Below, piece by piece: positions 1 through 6,955 of a stretch of DNA of 64,000 bases. This stretch comes from Pedobacter rhodius (lineage in GTDB: Bacteria; Bacteroidota; Bacteroidia; Sphingobacteriales; Sphingobacteriaceae). A program made the translations under genes and the position numbers. Every line of letters begins with the position of its first letter. Position 1 is the first letter of the stretch. The notes beneath the pieces were generated by a model that worked only from the letters and a program-made list of their open reading frames with translations, did no database searches and had not been told where the DNA came from. The stretch lies in the NCBI RefSeq assembly GCF_027213645.1, contig NZ_JAPWGL010000004.1, positions 1 to 64,000 of the forward strand, read 5' to 3'.

Positions 1-236
1 GGTATTCTGTACTTGAATCCGTACTTTATTACCTCGCTTGCGCTACATTGACATCTCTTTTAAGAACTTATTCGGCTACAAACCTCGCGGCGGCCTTTTT
101 ATTTCGTTAAACTTTAAAACTAACTCCGAAAGTCTTTATCGTCTTTCCTCATTCGTTTTTCGTTTATTTCAATCTTTTTTATCCCTTCCCGACATCCGCC
201 GTTCCGGTTTTGTTTCCCCTTCGTTTTCGCTTGGGA
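1..236 (-). other. 5' leader of an rRNA operon (16S gene beyond left edge)
   Basis: Read on the minus strand, this stretch lies downstream of three tandem promoters and contains no credible protein gene. It includes a boxA-like stretch (AGTTCTTAAAAG, about 65-76) and a short GCGCAAGCG segment (about 43-51), as in the pre-16S leaders I associate with Sphingobacteriaceae. The rRNA itself is not in the window. The assignment rests on promoter architecture plus this leader; a highly expressed tRNA or protein operon is the alternative. Confidence 0.62.
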
Positions 237-239
237 GTG

Positions 240-270
240 CAAAGGTAGGAATCTTTTCTAAACTTCCAAA
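240..270 (-). promoter_or_regulatory. Promoter, most downstream of three tandem rRNA-type promoters
   Basis: On the minus strand TTTG (270-267) is followed by exactly 19 bases and then TACCTTTG (247-240). This matches the Bacteroidota housekeeping consensus TTTG-N19-TAnnTTTG perfectly. It is directed toward position 1. Confidence 0.8.
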
Positions 271-353
271 TAAAATAATTTTTTATTTTTTAGCCTCTCT
301 TTTCTCCCTAATCCCGCTTTTCAATCCTTTTCCGCTCCTTCCGAACCGGGTTG

Positions 354-385
354 CAAAGGTAACATCTTTTCCCCTTTCAAACAAG
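354..385 (-). promoter_or_regulatory. Promoter, middle of three tandem rRNA-type promoters
   Basis: On the minus strand CTTG (385-382), 20 bases, then TACCTTTG (361-354), followed by CAACCCGG. The -7 box and the bases around it are nearly the same as in the upstream copy, so the block looks like a duplicated promoter unit. Confidence 0.72.
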
Positions 386-456
386 AAATATTTTAAAATA
401 ATTCTAAAACCCTTTCCTCAACTTTCCAACCTTTTCCCTTCCTCCGAAGCGGGTTG

Positions 457-488
457 CAAAAGTAGAAAAAAATCCATTCCACACCAAA
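457..488 (-). promoter_or_regulatory. Promoter, most upstream of three tandem rRNA-type promoters
   Basis: On the minus strand TTTG (488-485), 20 bases, then TACTTTTG (464-457) and CAACCCGC. The three -7 boxes are spaced 103 and 114 bases apart. A six-base inverted repeat AGTGTA/TACACT (522-538) lies just upstream and could bind a regulator. Confidence 0.7.
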
Positions 489-660
489 CAATCTGTCGTA
501 TTTTACAACAACATTAACGTAAGTGTATGATTTACACTAAGAAAAAGTTATCGTTTAATTTGAATAAAGCGATGTCAATTTAAATTTTAAGTAATTTTTG
601 GCTTGAACAGGAATGCCGGAGCCTGAATAATTATACTGAAAAAAGTAAAATAAACCAGAC

Positions 661-772
661 CCTAATACCCCCTGCCAACCCCAGGCAGGCGCCAAAGAAC
701 GAGGCGAGGATTTGAAATGGAGGGCGGGACTAACCCATAATAGCAGCACAAGCCCCTGCTTTCCCAATACCT
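661..772. repeat. Intergenic dispersed repeat (copy 1)
   Basis: The gap between the rRNA promoters and bamD holds no gene. It contains a CCTGCC/GGCAGG inverted repeat (671-689) followed by a GGGCGGGACTA block and a TGCTTTCCCAA block (about 722-772). A related arrangement (GGGCGGGACTA then TGCTTTCCAAG) recurs at 36941-37015. I take it as an interspersed, probably transcribed, non-coding repeat of this lineage. Confidence 0.5.
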
Positions 773-870
773 AAACAGATGTTAAAAATTGTTAACTATA
801 TATATGTACTGAAATGCAATAAGTAGCTTAGCGGCCAATTGTTTTATATTGATGTTATCGTATTATTAAT

Positions 871-878
871 TATCTTTG
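871..878 (+). promoter_or_regulatory. -7 element of bamD promoter
   Basis: TATCTTTG matches TAnnTTTG. Only four bases separate it from the bamD ATG, so transcription should begin at or just before the start codon and the mRNA should be essentially leaderless. No clear -33 TTTG is present at the usual distance. Confidence 0.65.
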
Positions 879-882
879 CAGA

Positions 883-1818
883 ATGTTTAAAGTTAAACAC
901 TTAATTATTTTAGTATTTGTTGCCGCTATTGGTATGGCGGGTTGTAAAAGCCGTTTTGAAAAGCTGAGGGCCAGTAATGATGTGGCTAAGAAATATAAAG
1001 AAGGGATCAGGCTATATAACAGCAGGAATTTCAGTAAAGCATTGATACTTTTTGAAGATTTATCTCAGAAATATCGTGGACGTGAACAAGCAGAGGGCCT
1101 GAACTTCTATTATGCAAATACTTTATATAAGTTACAGGATTATACAACTGCAAGGTACCAGTTTAAAAGTTTTGCAGATACTTATCCTGCGAGTAAGGAT
1201 GCTGAAGAGGCACGTTACATGGCGGCCTATTGCTATTATTTAGAATCGCCTGTTTTTTCCCTTGACCAAGAAAATACCTATAAAGCTATAGATGCTTTGC
1301 AATTGTTCATTAACTTATACCCTACAAGCGAACGCGCGACTGCAGCGGCGAAATATATAGCTATATTAAGAGGCAAGCTTGAGGATAAGGTTTTTGAAAA
1401 CGCAAAAATGTATTTAACCACAGGTCCGAGTAATGCAGATAACTATCGTGCAGCGGTTATTGCATTAAAAAATGCGCAAAGGGATTATCCTGATATTAAA
1501 TATGCTGAAGAAATGGATTTTCTGATGATTAAGTCTCAGTATATGTATGCTAAAAACAGTATCCCGGTTCGCCAGGAAGACCGTTATAACGAGGCTACAG
1601 ACTTATATAACGAGTTTACCGAAAAATATCCTAAAAGTATTTTTATAAATGATGCTAAACAACTTAAAACTGATATTGACGCAGGGATAGCATTAAATAA
1701 ACAAGAAATGGCTATTTTTGCAGCCGACCAGGCAAAGTATATGGAAATGCTGAAGAGAACCGGCAAGATAAAAGATACGACCAAAGTTAATAACACCACA
1801 GATATTAAAAACAAGTAA
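883..1818 (+). CDS. bamD: Outer membrane protein assembly factor BamD (lipoprotein)
   Basis: BamD is the essential periplasmic lipoprotein that works with BamA to insert beta-barrel proteins into the outer membrane. The 311-residue product has a lipoprotein signal peptide with lipobox GMAGC (lipidated Cys about residue 21), then TPR-like helical repeats over about residues 35-270 with typical spacing (for example the stretch around NFYYANTLYKLQDYTTA). Length is a little above the proteobacterial protein because of a Bacteroidota C-terminal tail. It begins a tight row with rpoZ (3-base gap), coaBC and a porD-like gene, an arrangement I recognise from Bacteroidota. The partner bamA lies at 58365-60908 in this same window. 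Confidence 0.92.
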   Translation: MFKVKHLIILVFVAAIGMAGCKSRFEKLRASNDVAKKYKEGIRLYNSRNFSKALILFEDLSQKYRGREQAEGLNFYYANTLYKLQDYTTARYQFKSFADTYPASKDAEEARYMAAYCYYLESPVFSLDQENTYKAIDALQLFINLYPTSERATAAAKYIAILRGKLEDKVFENAKMYLTTGPSNADNYRAAVIALKNAQRDYPDIKYAEEMDFLMIKSQYMYAKNSIPVRQEDRYNEATDLYNEFTEKYPKSIFINDAKQLKTDIDAGIALNKQEMAIFAADQAKYMEMLKRTGKIKDTTKVNNTTDIKNK

Positions 1819-1821
1819 CAC

Positions 1822-2148
1822 ATGAATACGAACAAACCTGCAGTACCAAATACTACGGTTACCAGAAATGTACACGATTTAGATAAAACAACAGATAACT
1901 TATATGAGTCGCTGGTTGTTATTGCTAAAAGAGCGAATCAGATTTCTAATAATATGAAAGAAGAATTGCATGGTAAATTAGCAGAATTTGCATCCAGCAA
2001 TGATAATTTAGAAGAAATTTTCGAAAATCGTGAGCAAATTGAAATCAGCAAGCACTACGAGCGCATGCCTAAGCCTGTTTTGGTAGCAATTGATGAATTT
2101 TTGAATGAGAAAATTTACCACAGAAATCCAGCAAAAGAACAAAAGTAA
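1822..2148 (+). CDS. rpoZ: DNA-directed RNA polymerase subunit omega (Rpb6-like)
   Basis: Small RNA polymerase subunit that helps assemble and stabilise the beta' subunit. The 108-residue protein has the omega/Rpb6 core: TDNLYESLVVIAKRANQI (about residues 26-43), then a helical region, and a Bacteroidota-specific end. It starts three bases after bamD stops and is surely cotranscribed. The approximately 70-base gap that follows holds only an AGAGCAT/ATGCTCT inverted repeat (about 2163-2197). Confidence 0.9.
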   Translation: MNTNKPAVPNTTVTRNVHDLDKTTDNLYESLVVIAKRANQISNNMKEELHGKLAEFASSNDNLEEIFENREQIEISKHYERMPKPVLVAIDEFLNEKIYHRNPAKEQK

Positions 2149-2218
2149 TTAGCGAAGAGCAAAGAGCATGGCGCTATCCTAAGCATATCAATGCTCTAAG
2201 TCCTATGCCCTAAACTCC

Positions 2219-3415
2219 ATGCTAAACAATAAAAATATAATCCTTGGCGTTTGCGGCAGCATCGCAGCATATAAGTCGGCTTTTTTAGTTCGGCTTCTGG
2301 TTAAAGCCGGTGCAAACGTTAAGGTTATTCTTACCCCCGATGGTGCTAATTTCATTACACCACTTACCCTTGCCACGCTTTCTAAAAATCCGGTTTATAC
2401 ACAATATTTCGAAGAGGAAACCGGCGTATGGAGCAACCACGTTGAACTGGGCCTTTGGGCAGATTTAATCATCATCGCACCAATTAGCGCTAATACATTA
2501 GCAAAACTCGCTACCGGAATATGCGATAATCTTTTAACTGCTGTTTATCTTTCTGCTAAATGCCCTGTATATGTTGCCCCGGCAATGGATTTGGACATGT
2601 GGAAACATGAAAGTACGCAGTTTAATATCGATAGAATTAAAAGCTTCGGAAATATTGTTATTCCTCCGGGAAATGGTGAATTAGCCAGTGGTTTATCTGG
2701 CGAAGGCCGAATGGCTGAGCCTGAAGAAATTATTTTATTCCTGGAAAATTCAGTTAAAAAATCGATGCCTTTATTTGGCAAAAAAGTGATGGTTACGGCG
2801 GGTCCCACTTACGAAGCTATAGATCCTGTTCGCTTTATTGGCAATCATTCATCAGGTAAGATGGGTTTCGCCCTAGCTGATGAACTCGCCAAACTTGGCG
2901 CCGATGTAACGCTGATTGCCGGGCCGACCGAGCAGAAATCAAGCGAAAATCTAAAAAGGATTAATGTTGTAAGTGCCCAGGATATGTTTGATGCCTGTAC
3001 CGAAATTTTTGATGTTACAGACATCACGGTTATGTGTGCTGCCGTTGCAGATTATAAACCCAAGGTAGTTGCTGGTCAAAAAATAAAGAAACAAGAAAGT
3101 ACCCTGATTTTAGAATTAGAAAAAACAACTGATATTTTAGCATCATTAGGAAGAAATAAAAAAGCAAATCAAATTTTAGTTGGTTTTGCTTTAGAAACCA
3201 ATGATGAAGAAAATTATGCCAAAAGTAAACTGGAAAAGAAAAACCTGGATTTGGTTGTTCTAAATTCCTTGAATGATAAAGGTGCAGGTTTTAAATCGGA
3301 TACAAATAAAATCACTATTTTTAACCGTGCATCAGAGAAAATGGTTTTTGGTATGAAATCAAAAACTGAAGTTGCAAAAGATATTTGTAAAGCCATTTTA
3401 AATATAATAGAATGA
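2219..3415 (+). CDS. coaBC: Bifunctional phosphopantothenoylcysteine decarboxylase / phosphopantothenate-cysteine ligase
   Basis: CoaBC performs two successive steps of coenzyme A synthesis: ligation of cysteine to 4'-phosphopantothenate (CoaB) and FMN-dependent decarboxylation to 4'-phosphopantetheine (CoaC). The 398-residue product has the flavodoxin-like CoaC half (about 1-180) with GVCGSIAAYKS, the active-site NHVELG and PAMDLDMW, followed by the CoaB half (about 188-398) starting VMVTAGPTYEAIDPVRFIGN. Two positions differ from E. coli: PAMN reads PAMD, and the substrate flap reads ELASGLSGEGR, with Ser where E. coli has its flap Cys. The gene overlaps the next start by four bases (ATGA), so the two are translationally coupled. 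Confidence 0.95.
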   Translation: MLNNKNIILGVCGSIAAYKSAFLVRLLVKAGANVKVILTPDGANFITPLTLATLSKNPVYTQYFEEETGVWSNHVELGLWADLIIIAPISANTLAKLATGICDNLLTAVYLSAKCPVYVAPAMDLDMWKHESTQFNIDRIKSFGNIVIPPGNGELASGLSGEGRMAEPEEIILFLENSVKKSMPLFGKKVMVTAGPTYEAIDPVRFIGNHSSGKMGFALADELAKLGADVTLIAGPTEQKSSENLKRINVVSAQDMFDACTEIFDVTDITVMCAAVADYKPKVVAGQKIKKQESTLILELEKTTDILASLGRNKKANQILVGFALETNDEENYAKSKLEKKNLDLVVLNSLNDKGAGFKSDTNKITIFNRASEKMVFGMKSKTEVAKDICKAILNIIE

Positions 3416-4305
3416 TAAAAAGGATCGTTTGCTTGCTTTTTTTAATTGGCTTTGGTAAACTACAGGCCCAGGAACTTAATACGAGGGTACAGTTATTAGC
3501 ACCACAGGTATCAAACATCAGTAAGCCGACTTTAGATGCTTTGCAAAAAACAATCCGCGATTTTTTAAACAACAATAAGTTTACCAACGAAACGTATAAA
3601 CCTCAGGAACGAATAGACTGCAATTTCGTTATCACCATTAACTCCTGGGATGGCGGTTCGGGCTATACGGCAGAAGCGCAGATTCAAAGTAGCAGGCCGG
3701 TGTTCAACAGCAATTACAACAGTACGCTGCTAAACATGAGTGATAAAAACTTCGACTTCACTTTTAATGATGGTGCTGTTATTGATTTTTCTGATCAGAA
3801 TTACATTTCCAATATCAGCGCACTCCTTACCTATTATGCCTATACCATCATTGGTTTGGATAAAGATAGCTTTAGTAAAATGGGCGGAACACCTTATTTT
3901 AAGAAAGCTCAAACCATTATCAATTTAGCCCAGGCGTCCGGCAATACAGGCTGGAAAGCGGCAGATGGACTTCGTAATCGTTTTTGGTTTAATGAAAATG
4001 CTTTGAATCCAATATTCGGGGAATTACGCAATTTTATCTACAATTATCACTTTAGTGGTTTAGATCAGTTGACGGATAATGATAAAGGTTTAATGCCAAT
4101 TGTTAATGCTTTATCAGACTTACAGAAAATGGATAAACAAAAACTGGGTTCCATTTTCCCGAATGTCTACTTCGCTGCTAAGGCAGAAGAAATTACAAAT
4201 GTTCTTTCTAAATTAAATACCCAGGAGCGTTTGAAGGCATATAATATGCTATCTGAAATTGATCCCGCAAACATTGGTAAGTACGAAGGCTTGAAGAAAA
4301 ATTAA
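3412..4305 (+). CDS. porD: DUF4835 / PorD-like secreted protein
   Basis: A 297-residue protein with a cleavable signal peptide (about 1-19, ending LQAQ-EL). It matches the DUF4835 family, which is found in Bacteroidota directly after coaBC and before recN and is linked to type IX secretion under the name PorD. I see an N-terminal beta-rich part (about 20-130) and a helical C-terminal part (about 150-290), no enzyme motif and no lipobox. It is probably exported to the periplasm. It overlaps coaBC by four bases. The family assignment is from memory of sequence and gene order; the exact role in secretion is unsettled. Confidence 0.78.
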   Translation: MIKRIVCLLFLIGFGKLQAQELNTRVQLLAPQVSNISKPTLDALQKTIRDFLNNNKFTNETYKPQERIDCNFVITINSWDGGSGYTAEAQIQSSRPVFNSNYNSTLLNMSDKNFDFTFNDGAVIDFSDQNYISNISALLTYYAYTIIGLDKDSFSKMGGTPYFKKAQTIINLAQASGNTGWKAADGLRNRFWFNENALNPIFGELRNFIYNYHFSGLDQLTDNDKGLMPIVNALSDLQKMDKQKLGSIFPNVYFAAKAEEITNVLSKLNTQERLKAYNMLSEIDPANIGKYEGLKKN

Positions 4306-4515
4306 TTCTTTTGGTTAATTGTTAAAATTATTAATTGTTAAATCGGTTAATCTTGCTATTCTACTGTTCAAATACCCCCTATTAAATTTAAGGTTCCATG
4401 CAACAATTTGCATATTCTATGGTCTTGATCACAAATAATTAATCTTATTTTACGGTTAAGTATTAACCAATTCCAACAGTTAAACATTCTTAACAGTAAA
4501 AATTTGTTAAAATAT

Positions 4516-4563
4516 TTTGATAATACGAATATCTTCGTACATTTGAATACGAAATAATTCGTA
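4516..4563 (+). promoter_or_regulatory. blaI promoter with two BlaI-type operators
   Basis: Two 16-base dyads of the form TACGAA-N4-TTCGTA occur at 4524-4539 and 4548-4563, with centres 24 bases apart. The -7 element TACATTTG (4538-4545) sits exactly between them and overlaps the first; TTTG at 4516-4519 supplies the -33 box. A dimeric winged-helix repressor on both dyads would block the promoter. The start codon of the BlaI-family repressor follows 12 bases later, so autoregulation is the natural reading. Confidence 0.85.
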
Positions 4564-4575
4564 CAACTGTAACAT

Positions 4576-4956
4576 ATGAGCAATAACAACATCAAACCAA
4601 CTGAAGGTGAAATGGAAATCTTACAAGTACTCTGGCAGAAAGGCCTTTGTACGGTACGTGAAGTTCATGAAGCTTTAGATAAAAAAGATTCGGGTTATAC
4701 CACTACCCTGAAGATGATGCAGATTATGCATGAGAAAGGTATGGTAGAAAGAGACACCAATCAAAAAACACATATTTATAAGGCGCTTGTAAACCAGGAT
4801 AAAACGGAGAAGCAATTGGTTAATAAAATGATTGACAATGTATTTAATGGTTCGGCTGCGAGATTGGTTATGCAGGCATTAGGAAACCATACCGCAAGTG
4901 CAGATGAGATAGAGGAGATAAAAAAGTATTTAGAAAAATTAGAAAAAGACAACTAA
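4576..4956 (+). CDS. BlaI/MecI/CopY family transcriptional repressor
   Basis: A 126-residue penicillinase-repressor family protein. The winged-helix DNA-binding domain covers about residues 8-75 (PTEGEMEILQVLWQKG, then YTTTLKMMQIMHEKG as recognition helix). The C-terminal dimerisation helices (about 76-126) include the NVFNGS stretch where BlaI proteins are cut by their membrane peptidase. It lies one base before an M56 peptidase gene, the usual sensor/protease partner, and its promoter carries two matching dyads. No beta-lactamase is adjacent, so the regulated targets may be this operon itself or genes elsewhere with the same dyad. Confidence 0.93.
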   Translation: MSNNNIKPTEGEMEILQVLWQKGLCTVREVHEALDKKDSGYTTTLKMMQIMHEKGMVERDTNQKTHIYKALVNQDKTEKQLVNKMIDNVFNGSAARLVMQALGNHTASADEIEEIKKYLEKLEKDN

Positions 4957-4957
4957 T

Positions 4958-6859
4958 ATGGAAACTTTACTACAACAATTTATCAAAGCCTTTGGCTGGA
5001 GCATTGTGAATTCCTTATGGCAAAGTGCTTTAATTTATGGTGTTTTATTTATCATTCTAATCGGCTTGCCAAAGCTGGCGGCCAGGTTTAAGCATAACCT
5101 TGCTTTCGGATCTATCGTTCTAATGTTTGCCTGTTTTGGCTATAACTTTATCAGTCATTTATTAAAAAATGTGCCTGACAAAACAAATGTCGCCAACGCC
5201 GCTAATTTCGAGGCTTACCAGTATTTCAGCAATGTTCCACAAAGTTTAAGCAATAAAGTCGAACAGTACTTCCCCCTTGTTGTTACCTTCTATCTTATCG
5301 GTATAGCACTTCAGTTATTTGTTATTGCTAAAGGCTATAATCAGCTTTCAAAACTTAAGAAAAACAGTTTGAGCAGCATCCCGGAAAGCTGGAAACTGAT
5401 TTTTGAAAACGTTACTGCAAACTTAAAAATCAGTAAGACAATTAAATTTCACTTATCTGAAATTGTAAATGTTCCTCTGGTAATTGGTTATTTAAAACCG
5501 GTTGTATTATTTCCATTGGCCCTGGTTAATCAATTGGATAACGACCAGGTTGAAGCCATTCTTATCCATGAACTTTCGCACATCAGAAGACATGATTTTC
5601 TGTTGAACCTGATTAAAACGGCTATTGAAACCTTGCTGTTCTATAATCCATTTGTTTGGATGGCAGGCAAATTTATCCATATTGAGCGCGAACATGCATG
5701 TGATGATTTGGTGCTTAAAGTTACCGGAAAACCGCTCAATTATGCGCATGCTTTATTGAAATTAGAATTATTAAAAGATAAAACCAGTCCGGCCTATGCC
5801 CTGGCTGCAACCGGAAAAACCCAAAACCTGTATCAACGCATAAAAAGAATAACCAATATGAAAACGAATTATTTAAATGCCAAACAACAAATGGCAGCCT
5901 TAACATTAGGCGTTGCCTGTTTGTGCTCTATTGCATGGATTAATCCTGCTGAAAAGAAAAAAGAAGAAAAGAAAGTTTTGCAGCAACATATTTTGCAGTT
6001 CAAAACAATAGCAGGCAAAAGTCCGGTTGTTTATATGGACACCACCAAAAAACGTAAAGTCAAAATTGTAACTATTGATGCTAACGGCAAAAAAACGGAA
6101 TACAATTCTATTAAAGAAATGCCGGATAGCTTGAGAAAAGATTTCTATCGTGACGAACTTCTCGGCGGTCGCAATGCGTTTATTTTAAAATCTGATTCGG
6201 CTTTTAATTTTAAATTCAGAGATTCGGCATTTCAAACAAAAATATACCGCGAATTCATTTCTCCGGAGGCACAGTTGAAATGGAAAAAGTTCGGAGAAGA
6301 TGTAGCCAAAGAATATTCATCGCCAGAGGCACAGGCCAAGTGGAAAAAATTTGGTGACGATATTGCCAAAGAATACAATTCACCCGAAGCACAAGCCAAA
6401 TGGAAAAAATTAAGTGAAAATTTAGCGAAAGAATACAATTCTCCTGAAGCACAGGCAAAATGGAAAAAGTTTGGAGAAGACCTGGCTAAAGAATTTGACT
6501 CGCCTGAAGCACAGGCAAAATGGAAAAAAATGGGTGAAGACATGGCGGCAAAAATGAATACGCCAGAATTCAGAGCACATGTTCTTGAACTCAAGTCAAA
6601 AGCTTATAAAGATATTGATGATTCAAAATTAGTGTTGAAAAGATTTAAATTAGACAGTTTATCGGCAGGCAGCCGCTATAAAATGGCTGGACCCGACGGC
6701 AGTGTGTTTTACTTTGATAACAATGGCAACAAAAGCAAAGTAAGAAACTCGGAAGAATATAAAAAACTAAAAGAGAAATTTGATAAGGAAGTTAGGGCGT
6801 TGGAACAGAAAATGGAGAAAAAAGAAAAACCTGAAAGAAAAGAAAAATCAGATCAATAA
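4958..6859 (+). CDS. BlaR1-like M56 family membrane metallopeptidase with tandem 20-residue repeats
   Basis: A 633-residue membrane zinc peptidase of the BlaR1/MecR1 family. Predicted membrane segments lie at about 13-37, 45-67, 104-126 and 308-326. The zinc motif is HELSH (H204, E205, H208), with E245 in EREHACDD as likely third ligand. It lacks the C-terminal penicillin-binding sensor domain of true BlaR1. Instead, the extracytoplasmic part carries five consecutive 20-residue units (residues 435-534) of the form SPEAQAKWKKFGxDxAKEY, a degenerate sixth, and a highly charged Lys/Glu tail. Family knowledge suggests that a signal activates it to cut the BlaI-type repressor encoded just upstream. 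The signal is unknown; the repeat domain is the obvious candidate for sensing it. Confidence 0.88.
   Translation: METLLQQFIKAFGWSIVNSLWQSALIYGVLFIILIGLPKLAARFKHNLAFGSIVLMFACFGYNFISHLLKNVPDKTNVANAANFEAYQYFSNVPQSLSNKVEQYFPLVVTFYLIGIALQLFVIAKGYNQLSKLKKNSLSSIPESWKLIFENVTANLKISKTIKFHLSEIVNVPLVIGYLKPVVLFPLALVNQLDNDQVEAILIHELSHIRRHDFLLNLIKTAIETLLFYNPFVWMAGKFIHIEREHACDDLVLKVTGKPLNYAHALLKLELLKDKTSPAYALAATGKTQNLYQRIKRITNMKTNYLNAKQQMAALTLGVACLCSIAWINPAEKKKEEKKVLQQHILQFKTIAGKSPVVYMDTTKKRKVKIVTIDANGKKTEYNSIKEMPDSLRKDFYRDELLGGRNAFILKSDSAFNFKFRDSAFQTKIYREFISPEAQLKWKKFGEDVAKEYSSPEAQAKWKKFGDDIAKEYNSPEAQAKWKKLSENLAKEYNSPEAQAKWKKFGEDLAKEFDSPEAQAKWKKMGEDMAAKMNTPEFRAHVLELKSKAYKDIDDSKLVLKRFKLDSLSAGSRYKMAGPDGSVFYFDNNGNKSKVRNSEEYKKLKEKFDKEVRALEQKMEKKEKPERKEKSDQ
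6260..6559 (+). repeat. Five in-frame 60-bp tandem repeats within the M56 gene
   Basis: The 60-base unit encodes 20 residues and is repeated five times, with a sixth diverged copy from 6560. Units differ mostly at synonymous or conservative positions (F/M/L, D/E, Y/F), which suggests that the protein repeat is kept by selection rather than being a fresh DNA expansion. Confidence 0.9.
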
Positions 6860-6875
6860 CAACCAAACAAATAAA

Positions 6876-6914
6876 GCAAAACGGCGAAGATATTTCTTCG
6901 CCGTTTTGCTTTTG
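6876..6914 (+). terminator. Rho-independent terminator of the blaI-M56 operon
   Basis: A perfect 15-base-pair stem (6876-6890 with 6895-6909), TATT loop, followed by TTTT. It separates the blaI operon from recN. Confidence 0.93.
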
Positions 6915-6955
6915 TAGCTTTCTTAAAATAACTTTTTAGTATTTTTGCTTAAGCT

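Noticed and set aside
38..517. 159-codon + strand frame over the rRNA promoter region
   Set aside because: Composition is Ser/Phe/Leu/Pro-rich and unlike a protein of this genome. It covers three minus-strand promoters and their leader.
555..767. 70-codon minus-strand frame
   Set aside because: It lies in the interspersed repeat with its inverted repeat, and has no promoter or family resemblance.
6232..6594. 120-codon minus-strand frame with striking internal repeats
   Set aside because: Its repeats are only the antisense image of the five 20-residue units of the M56 peptidase.
4576..6859. Beta-lactam resistance operon
   Set aside because: No beta-lactamase or penicillin-binding sensor domain is present. 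Only the repressor/protease pair is there.
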